From Nyssa sinensis (lineage: Eukaryota > Streptophyta > Magnoliopsida > Cornales > Nyssaceae), in the NCBI GenBank assembly GCA_008638375.1, contig CM018051.1, forward strand, positions 5,414,852 through 5,478,851: 64,000 bases of DNA, in the 5' to 3' direction. Under the pieces are notes generated by a model, which was not told where the DNA came from, did no database searches, and saw only the letters and a list, made by a program, of their open reading frames with translations. Shown here in pieces: positions 55,862 to 64,000 of the stretch (positions are counted from its first letter, which is position 1; each line of letters opens with the position of its first letter). The position numbers were made by a program, and so were the translations under genes.

Positions 55862-56560
55862 TTTTACTTCCATAAAATGTTCATCTATTAATGCACAGAC
55901 CTCCAGAGCTTGGTCCATAAATGTACAAGTCTCAGTACTTGGTCCATCTATTAATGCACAGGCTTCCAGAGCTTGGTCCATAAATGTACAAGTCTCAGTA
56001 CTTGGTCCATCTACTAATGCAAAGGCCTCCAGAGCCTGGTCCATAAATGTACAAGTCTCAGTACTTGGTCCATCTATTAATGCACAGGCCTCTAGAGCCT
56101 GGTCCATAAATGTACAAGTCTCAGTACTTGGTCCATCTATTAATGCATAGGCCTCCAGAGCCTGGTCCATAAATGTACAAGTCTCAGTATTTGGTCCATC
56201 TATTAATGCACAGGTCTCCAGAGCCTGGTCTATAAATGTACAAGTCTTAATACTTGGTCCATCTATTACTGCACAGGCCTCCAGAGCCCGGTCCATAAAT
56301 GTACAAGTCTCAGTACTTGGTCCATCTATAATGCACAGGTCTCCAGAGCCTGGTCCATAAATGTACAAGTCTCAGTACTTGGTCCATCTATAATGCACAG
56401 GTCTCCAGAGCCTGGTCCATAAATGTATAAGTCTTAGTACTTGGTCCATCTATAATGCACAGGCCTTCAGAGCCTGGTCCATAGTATACAGGTCTTAAAT
56501 ACTTGGTCTATTTTTTAAATATACAAGCCTCTAGAGCCTGGACCACCCTAATGCACAGGC
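55862..56560. repeat. 63-bp minisatellite in the 3' region of Tat element
   Basis: About eleven units, period 63 bp, built on GTCCATAAATGTACAAGTCT, CAGTACTTGGTCCATCTAT and GCACAGGCCTCCAGAGC; later units are 62 bp (one T lost from TATTAATGC). Because 63 is a multiple of three, frames stay open on both strands (minus 55808-56368, plus 55815-56150), but these are repeat translations. Tandem repeats between pol and the 3' LTR are a known property of Tat/Ogre elements. Confidence 0.88.
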
Positions 56561-58291
56561 CTTCCGAGCTTGGTCCGTCTTCGATTAGCAAACTCTATGA
56601 GCCAGTCCATCCAAAGACAGAAGTTCCGAGCATCTACAAACTAAAGTTTCCTAGATTGGAACACCTCAGATCTGATATTTATATTATTTGGCTTATCTAT
56701 CAAACAAACAACAAGTGTTATGGTACCGATCAGGAGCGAAGTACTTTGATTCAAGCATTTTTCTGAGAACATTCACATATCAGAAGTGCACAAGAAAGTG
56801 TTTTAACTACAGAAAGGCACATTCGAATACAGAGGACATCAGATCTGAGAAAAAGAGACTCAGTTTTATTAATAAATCAGAAGATTTACATTAGTACAAA
56901 GACATCATTACAGAAGCTATTACAGAAGCTACAATTCTCAACATATTGGCCTTTTTCCTTGGATGATAAAGGGGCACAGGAGTTTCTCCTTAGATGATAA
57001 AGGGGCACGGGAGCCAAACTTCCATTACCACCGTCCGCCAAGCTTCATTTGAAAGGAAGGAACCCTGAACCCCAATCTGCATCAAGGAGCGCCCAGGCCA
57101 TTTCATCATCACTATCATCCATCCCATGACCAACGGATGATGAGGGCTCTGGGTCTCAGGGGACCTCCACTTATCTTCCTCATATCAGTTGTCACACCCC
57201 AACCAATTGGAGCAAGGGTCTCTAACAAGACGTGAGGAAGAGGAGGCAACTCACCTTCGTCTTCATCACCAACGCTCCAGGCCTCGGTTGAATCAAGGAG
57301 GGGCCACCACTAATCGGAGGAATCTCGACCGGATGCCAGAGGAAACAAGAAGACTTGTGCCTCCTTCAATCCCTCATTGGAGACTGAAAATAGGGGAAGG
57401 TTAACTCTCAACCACAGTTTAATCATTCTTAACTCAGGCAAGGGATCATCCATCATCTCCGGACGAGTGGCAAAACTCCGGCAACATATAAAGTCTCTCT
57501 TACAAGGAAACAATTTGGGAAGCAAAAGGGTTGAGCGCAACCGTATGCCCTCGTTTCTATATATATAGACTTTTGAAGTCCAAAAGCCACCCAACTGAAC
57601 CGTCGCAACGGTGAAAAAGAGAGTCGCCTCAAAATCCTAAACGACGATCGAATAGATAAACGGTGCATTAAATGTGCCTCTTCGATATACCAAGAGACAG
57701 GGTACAGAACTCTTCAAATAGAAACCACAGTCTAGTACTGAAGCTCCCGAATTGACAGAGAGGGGAACAAAGTATAAGTGTACAGACCCCCTATTCAAGA
57801 TTCAGATCTTCCAGTCTTAACTATTTTATGATAGGCCAGTCATATGACAAAGGCCAAACAGCTCGGATATATCCTGATCCTGAGTACTCGAACATAGCAT
57901 GCCGAGCATCATAACGACAAGCACAAGCTGCCTGGTTATCTTCACAAGCTCTTGATTCAGAGCAGTCTATCTCAGAGCTCTACAGAAGTCTACTCCCACT
58001 CTATCGGGCTCTGTCTATCTGATTATATTTACTTTCTTGTCTTATTATAATGAGACAGTTGAAGTTAATCTACATTCACTATTCAGTGACAAGTATCGAA
58101 GTTCGGAAAGCGACTATTGATTACTGGACAGTTGATCTAACATGCAAAAGGCTCAGAGCAGCCATACTTACGACAAAATTGCACAGGAGGAAAGAACACA
58201 AGCAGAATCTGAAGGAAAGTCAATTTTATTGATCGGAAGAATACATTCATTACATCAAAGGGAAGTAGCAAAAATAAAAACCCATAAAGCC
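56561..58291. other. Non-coding 3' spacer of Tat element
   Basis: No domain is seen on either strand. There is a short direct repeat (GATGATAAAGGGGCAC at about 56964 and 56995) and a (TA) run at about 57560. Long untranslated spacers are normal at this position in Tat elements. Confidence 0.5.
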
Positions 58292-60189
58292 TCAAGACTT
58301 CCCAGAATGGCCTGCGTCCTCTTCCAAGTTAAGGGCAGTAGCCCCAGCCGTCTTGTCCGGATCAGGACGAGATGAGGTAGGTTCAGGGGGAACGATTGAT
58401 GAAACGTCAAAACCTGGGAACTGAGTCTGGAATCTAGTTCGGAAGCTTTCAAAACCGAACCGGATCAGGTCATCACCCATCTGTTCAACTTCATCTTTCA
58501 ATTCCATCTCAGTCTCAGCCCTGGCGTGATCAACTGTCTCCTGAACCTTCTGATCAAAGGAACTTCGGAGATTAACCAACTCCGCCTGAAGCCCCTCAAC
58601 CTTCTGAGCATATATGTCCCTCTCAAACTCTGCCACGGTAAGGTTGGTGGTAGCTTCCTTCAGACCCTCCTCCGCAGTCTGAACCTTGGATCGGGCTGTT
58701 CCGAGCTCCAGCCTCATCTCATCCATCTCGGCCCTCAGCTTCTTGGCCTCCTCAAGGCCCATGGGGGTCACCATCAGAGCAGCCAAGCTATGCATACTCT
58801 GCACAAAGCAAGACAGACAATTTAGATTGAACAAATAAGCAAACAAAAAAGTCAAGAAAAAGCTTCAGAAGTTACCCTCATCTGGAGATTCATCATCTCA
58901 GTCATCAGCTTGGAGGGGTCATCCCCTCTGTATCGGTGTGGGCCTTGAGCCCATATTTAATCAAATGCCTTCTTGGCAATCTGATAGTCCGGCTCATTAA
59001 ACCGTTCGGACGGCGCAGCAGGTGCTTTCCCCTTCCTAGACCTTCTGCTCGGACTGGAAGGGGCAGGAGGAACGGATGATACAGGAACGGCAGGCTCGGC
59101 CTCCTCAGCCTCGGCAGGGGTTGGCTCGGGAGAGCCAGAGATCAACCTCCTCCTTTTTACTTCAATAGGAGCATCAGGCTCAGCTCGGGAGGAAGCCTCC
59201 CCCACCGCCCACTTCGATGTCAGCCTCTTCTTAAGCTCTGCATTACGGGCAGCCATCAAGTTTGCTGGAGTTACAATGACAGAATGAGCCCGGTTGGAAG
59301 TCGAAAGCAGTACTTGGTACTGATCCCGTAGTGCTTCAGTAAAATCGGGCCTCTTCCAAACACTCTTGACTGCACACAAATAAGGAAAGATATATCAATT
59401 TATCAGTTTGGAAGGCATAACAAGGCTAAAAGTAAATCTAAGGGAATAAGCCTCACCCTTATGACCCGTAACACGAGGGAACGGCGAGGCCTCTCCTTCC
59501 TGAAAACCTTCATGCTTTCATCCTCCTCCGACGAAGAAGTACCACTTCTTTCACGTTTTATTGGAAGTGGGAACGGAGGACAGGGGTCGGAACCCCTTCT
59601 CAAAGGGCATATAGAAAAGGCCTTCTGCCTGCTTGAACTTCAGATCCATATTGCTACGGATCAAGTCCAGAGACACATCCACCTTGTTCAGGTGTCCCAA
59701 CACCACAAATCCTAGAAGCTGCCGCCAGCTATTGAGATTCAGGTCGGCAGGGCAGAGCTTGTACCAACAAAAGAATTGCCTGACTAAATCCGGCAATGGG
59801 AGTCTCAAGCCCATTTCGAACCAGGCAAGGTAAACACAAATCTCCCCGGCTTCAACATTTTGGGGATGATCTATGGGGCCTGGCACTCTGTAGGTCACAT
59901 TCGAGGGAAAATTGTATTTCGCCCTCCATTCGTCCAGAAGGCTCTGAGTGACAGCACTCTCACCCTCTTCTCTACGGGAAGACCTACCAGAGGTCTCCCT
60001 AGCCCTGTTTCGGGGCTCCTTAAAAGCATCAACTATCCTAACTCTAGGACTAGTAGGAGGATCAACAGGCCTCTCCCCAATAACTTCGGTAGCAGGGTTA
60101 CCTACATCTTCCACAAGAGACGGAACATCCATCTCAGAAGGGTTTCCCACTCCCTCATTCACAATTGGGGATTCAGAAGGAGCAGACAT
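58292..60189 (-). pseudogene. Antisense accessory gene of Tat element (three exons)
   Basis: Predicted as the complement of 58292-58798, 58876-59369 and 59457-60189; phases match at both introns (donors AAGG/GTGAGG and GAGG/GTAACT; acceptors GTGCAG and GTGCAG). It would encode about 577 residues from ATG 60189 (MSAPSESPIVNEG). Exon 1 carries the Transposase_28-type core (GEICVYLAWFEMGLRLPL, KLCPADLNLNSWRQLLGF, GFRPLSSVPTSNKT). Exon 2 is a basic, Pro/Ser-rich linker (RRRLISGSPEPTPAEAEE, SRRSRKGKAPAAP). Exon 3 is a predicted coiled coil (EEAKKLRAEMDEMRLELG). Two TGA stops (59551, 59518; both likely TGG) and a TAA (58957) interrupt it. The role of this family in the element life cycle is unknown. 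Confidence 0.75.
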
Positions 60190-60359
60190 TATTCTCGGAT
60201 TCAAGAAGAAAGAAGCAAGAGAAAAGAAAAAATCAGTCGAACCTTGTTCAAACTCAGGAAATTGGTATTCTTCAAGGTCGCACAAACCAACAATGGTGAA
60301 AGAAATCTTCTGGCACAGTGAAAATGACGGGGAAAGGTCATTTCAAAATCCCATCCCGT

Positions 60360-60366
60360 ATTTATA
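60360..60366 (-). promoter_or_regulatory. TATA box for the antisense Tat gene
   Basis: TATAAAT on the minus strand, about 170 nt upstream of ATG 60189. It suggests that the accessory gene is transcribed from its own promoter, opposite to the genomic RNA. Support is positional only. Confidence 0.4.
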
Positions 60367-60597
60367 AAGCACGGTATCAGAAGGGACCCATCAAACCAAA
60401 CGCCATGACGATTCGGAACAATGGTGATTTCGAGAAACTTAACTATCAGCCTAGAACAATGATGACCTTGAAAAGACCTAATCTCCGGCTGCGCAATAAA
60501 TAGCGCCCCAACAGTTGCCTTGGGAGGCGAACGGACAGGACACATGACTCTCCAAAAAAGGCTTAGCCCTAGTTGCTTGCTAGCATCAAACTAGGAC

Positions 60598-60613
60598 TTG
60601 GGGGGGGGGGGAG
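60598..60613 (+). other. Polypurine tract with 12-G run
   Basis: A run of twelve G's, then AG, ends four bases before the 3' LTR. Location and composition fit the plus-strand primer, although such a pure G run is unusual and probably varies in length. Confidence 0.65.
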
Positions 60614-60617
60614 TAAC

Positions 60618-61224
60618 TGATATACCATAAAAGAACAAGCCAATCAACACTTGACACGTATGGCCATAGTCTGACTCATGCTCGGCCAACACGATTCTCA
60701 CTCAGCCAATGACTAAAAGCTCAAGCATACAGATCATCACATCAGGTCGGAAGTGACCGAACATACACCTTCAGAACATATATATCCAGAACTGATCACA
60801 GGGTCCAGACTAACACTCCAGAACTCGTCACCGCCTTAACGGGTGCCAAGCAGGGAATAAGTAAGCAGTCTTCAACAAGGAAGCAGTCTTCAACAAGGAA
60901 ACAATCTTCAACAAGGGAACTACCATCTATGGTTATCTCTATGCAATGCTCCACAAGGTAACCACAATCTCCAATGATCAAATCCCTATATTCATGGCGT
61001 CGAATCCTAATCAACTTAGAAAAGCCACAGCTTATAAATTAAACCCTAGAGGTACGCTTTACTTTCATGCTCATTCTTTGGCTTTCAATACAGTCTTTCA
61101 ATTCTTTTACTTACTTAAGCATCGGAGCGGCTACCGTCAGAGCCAATCCGGTGGTCCTCTGATCATCTTTCTGAGTGTTCTACAGGTCACGGAGTCCATA
61201 CTTATTGCGAGCCAAAAAGTGCAG

Positions 61225-61229
<5 letters not shown>
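60618..61229 (+). repeat. 3' LTR
   Basis: Matches the 5' LTR except for about a dozen mostly transition differences and an 18-bp tandem duplication (AGCAGTCTTCAACAAGGA near 60863-60900) that makes it 612 bp. It ends GTGCAGCATCA and is followed directly by (AT)n. Confidence 0.92.
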
Positions 61230-61264
<35 letters not shown>

Positions 61265-62840
61265 AGTTAATTGGTTTGTGGTCCCTTGTTTTAAGACTTA
61301 TTTGAACTCTAGTACATGGTAATTCTTTTTTTTGTACGAAGGACAATGCTTAGATACTTATTTTATGAGAATGACCACTTTGATGAGTTGGCACCAATTA
61401 TTTTTATTATATGACAAAATTACTCTCCTCTTTCTATTCAGGCTTCTTTCTTAATTTTTTATCAATCCAATTTTTTTCCCAACTCTCCACTTCCTTCTGT
61501 GATCTCTCTCTTCCACTAACATGGAAATTGATTCACAAATTCTTTTTGATTACTAATGGAAATTGATTTTGAGATTCTTTTTGACTACTATTCATAATTT
61601 ATAGAATTGGCCCTTTGAGCGGCCTTTAATATAATTTTCACATGTTGTTAAAAACTAACTCACTTTTTAATAAAACCTCAAATGAAATTTAAATTTAAAA
61701 ATAAACTCACTTATTTTTTTAATAAAATAATACGGAAAGGAAGAGTTAAATTAACGTTAATTATGTAGAGCATAAAGAGACAGAATTGGTTCTTATATTA
61801 TAATTAGCCTTTTATATTTCACCACCACTTGTTGACAAATGGAGTCAATTACTGTCCAATCCTTTTTGCAATGCCATGCACATAAAATTTGTTATTATTG
61901 ATTTGAGTAATGTTATATATAATTAATTTGGGAAAAATACTAAAAATTTTCTAAAATAGTTTTTTTAATTCAAAAAGTCTATGATTGATTTTTCATACCT
62001 AAAAGACCTAAATAAGAAATCTTTACCGCAAAAAAGTCCAATGATAAACTTTCATTTTAACACTGTTAAAAAATATTACTGATTAAACTAAAATTACTGT
62101 CAAAATATATTCAAAATTTTGACAGTAATCCAAATATACTGTAAAGTGCATAAGACTGATTATTGCATTTTAGAATTAGAATGGTAGTTCAAAAAAGAAA
62201 AATTGTTGTTGCGTTAAAAATAATATTTTAGAATTGGAGTGGAGTTGTCAAAATTTGACATTTTTATATTATAAAAATATTAAAATATAACATCAATATA
62301 ATAACATTTAGTATTGAAGAAGCAATTAGACATGGGTGAGAATGATGAAGCCTTCTTCTCATGCTCTGAAGAGAAGCTGAAGTTGTTGATCTCATTGGGT
62401 GCCAATCCATAGTGGTTTATGGAATTGAACATAAATCTTAGAGAGTGGTGATTGATATTGGAATAATTGTGTGGCGTGAATCATTAATTAAGCATAATCT
62501 AAGGGCAGCTAAATGCAATCGTTAAATGGTACTGGATTGAAATTGTATTGACCTAGAGGGAATAACTTCCGAGTTAATTGATATTTGATTTTTTTTTTTT
62601 TTTTTTTAATGTTGTGGGACAGTCATTCCCTTTGTGGGAAATTAAATTTTATTTTATTTTTTTCCTATTTAAATAAGATTAGGAATCAAAATTTTGTTTT
62701 TTGTTTTTTTAATATTATAATGGAGGAGAATTAAGAGAATCTAAAACTCAATGATAAATTTTAAAAAAATTAAAATTGAGTTAATTGATCTTTAAGTCCC
62801 TACTAAAGATGGTTAATTAATTGTTTAGAAACAAAAATAT
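61230..62840. repeat. Spacer block U, copy 4
   Basis: Continues the interrupted unit: (AT)n, AAAGAGTTAATTGGTTTGTG, then as U2, with a deletion near 61880 that removes the stretch from CACTCATTCGTCTC to GTCTAGTAAGAA. It includes the coding-like island at 62332. Confidence 0.7.
62332..62412 (+). CDS. Small conserved coding-like ORF (26 codons)
   Basis: Identical in translation to the first 26 residues of 16222-16341, then stops (CCATAG where U2 has CCATTG). Same upstream context (AAGCAATTAGAC). Either a micropeptide ORF or a preserved exon fragment; unidentified. Confidence 0.3.
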   Translation: MGENDEAFFSCSEEKLKLLISLGANP

Positions 62841-64000
62841 AACACAAAATAATATTTGTTTATATTTTGCAAAACATGACTTAAATTACCTACAAAATTT
62901 CCATGGACCAGGTGACTACAAGGTCCAAGTCTTCCAATCTTCCTAATTAGCCTTTTATCAAAGATTCGTACGGCCATTTTGAGGTGTATCGCAGAATTTA
63001 AAAGACTAGTCTATTAGATGGAGGTATCATTAGAAGTCGGATCACTTTTTCTACCCTTCCATCCTATGGACGTGGGACCCGTTACTGGCTGGTTTGGTGT
63101 GGATGTTTAGTATGACTTCAGATAAGGGATCAAGTTTAATGTAATACCACTTGTCACATGTGAATTTTGGAATGTAAAAAACTAACCTATTAAGTGGAGG
63201 AATTACCCTTTACTGTAATACCACTTCTCACAGGTGGATTTTGAACATAAAACCTAATCTATTAAGTGGAGGAATTACCATTTATTGTAACACCACTTGT
63301 CACGGGTGGATTTTGAACATAAAACCTAATCTATTAAGTGGAGGAATTACCTGACATCGAGGTTTGATGTGACATCAAACAAAACGTTGAGTCTACATTG
63401 TTACAATTTGTCACAGATTGGATCTCGAGTTCAAAAGACTAGTCTATTAGATAGTGGTATTATATCCATTTTATAAGCTTCAGAATATCCCAATGCTTAT
63501 CCGATGTGGAACAAAGAGTCCATAATATCGATCAATTTTATGAACAAACTTATTTTTATTTTTTAATAGAAGCGATGAAGTGTTACAATTTATGTATTAC
63601 ATTTTAACATGGCATGTGTGTTACAAACTTACAATCTTATCCGATGTGTGTGTATGTGTGTGTATATCCAACCTAACAAGGTTACACTAGAAGAGGCCCA
63701 AGTTTTAATCTGACACATTGAAAAATATTTGTATACATTTTATGACCAAGAACACATGAGGCCTGATGCAAGGCCCAGGTGTAACTAAGTGAGATTGGGC
63801 TTACCATAGGCTAGGCTTGGGAGCATAATAACTATTTATAAGTAGCGCTGCCCATTCGATATTCAGGCCAATAATAATTGTAACCAATCAATCCAATAAT
63901 AAACCAATTATGATTTGTTCATTAAATTTTATTTTATTTTATTTTTGAGTATAGTGATAGGAGGAGGAACTGTTCCATGTGAATGTATTCGCGGCATAAA
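62841..64000. repeat. Spacer block R, copy 5 (runs off the window)
   Basis: Same type as R2 and R3. The 73-bp tandem array (63141-63470) has three clear units instead of two. By analogy with R2, a membrane-gene copy may lie a few kb beyond the window edge. Confidence 0.7.

Larger units (their letters stand above)
49465..61229 (+). mobile_element. Complete Tat-lineage Ty3/gypsy retrotransposon (11.8 kb)
   Basis: Bounded by TG...CA LTRs of 595 and 612 bp and flanked by TATAT on both sides (49460-49464 and 61230-61234), a likely 5-bp target duplication that cannot be told apart from the surrounding (AT)n. Order on the plus strand: primer site, gag, protease, RT, RNase H, second RNase H, integrase, minisatellite, antisense accessory ORF, polypurine tract. 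Integrase downstream of RT defines Ty3/gypsy. The extra RNase H and the antisense gene place it in the Tat/Retand group. The LTRs differ by about a dozen substitutions and one 18-bp tandem duplication by eye, so insertion is fairly recent, but all ORFs are interrupted. Confidence 0.93.

Noticed and set aside
55808..56368. 186-codon minus-strand ORF after the integrase
   Set aside because: It is a translation of the 63-bp tandem repeat; the period is divisible by three, so frames stay open by construction.

Overview
This is nuclear DNA of a flowering plant, most likely a eudicot. It is AT-rich and carries spliced genes with TATA boxes and CT-rich leaders, a Tat-lineage Ty3/gypsy retrotransposon, microsatellites, and LINE, copia-type and MITE-like debris. 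The species cannot be named from the sequence. No tRNA or rRNA gene, CRISPR array or bacterial-style operon is visible.

The backbone is a decayed tandem array of one small gene family, all on the minus strand. The family encodes two-exon proteins of about 172 residues with four predicted membrane segments; I do not recognise the family. Three copies look intact: B1 (3869-5071), B2 (9657-10525) and B3 (27538-28406). Two exon-2 relics (A1 at 236-723, A2 at 43251-43734) have lost exon 1 and carry frameshifts. Three orphan first exons survive (18845-18888, 22717-22763, 45935-45981), plus intron-only and 3'-flank-only relics. The copies sit in long repeated spacer blocks, called R, S, T and U here, which recur in the same order. 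The best-preserved period is about 9.5 kb (7.19 kb to 16.73 kb).

The core promoters (TATA box plus GA/CT tract) are recognisable in every copy, but the DNA around or upstream of each TATA box is a different private minisatellite. In three copies the TATA box itself has been tandemly duplicated.

The array is interrupted by an 840-bp GC-rich patch (2.3-3.15 kb), a solo LTR with a 5-bp target duplication (13881-14454), a diverged stretch holding a second Tat-element relic (19.3-27.2 kb), a low-copy stretch with cyclophilin, eIF4G-like, LINE and copia-like fragments (35.3-42.9 kb), and a complete but mutated Tat element (49465-61229). That element has LTRs of 595 and 612 bp, gag, protease, RT, two RNase H regions, integrase, a 63-bp minisatellite after pol, and a three-exon antisense ORF with its own TATA box. 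Most of its stop codons look like C-to-T or G-to-A changes of CAG, CGA or TGG codons.

The only plausible functional protein genes are the three B copies. Block U also carries a short coding-like island that is unusually well conserved between copies.
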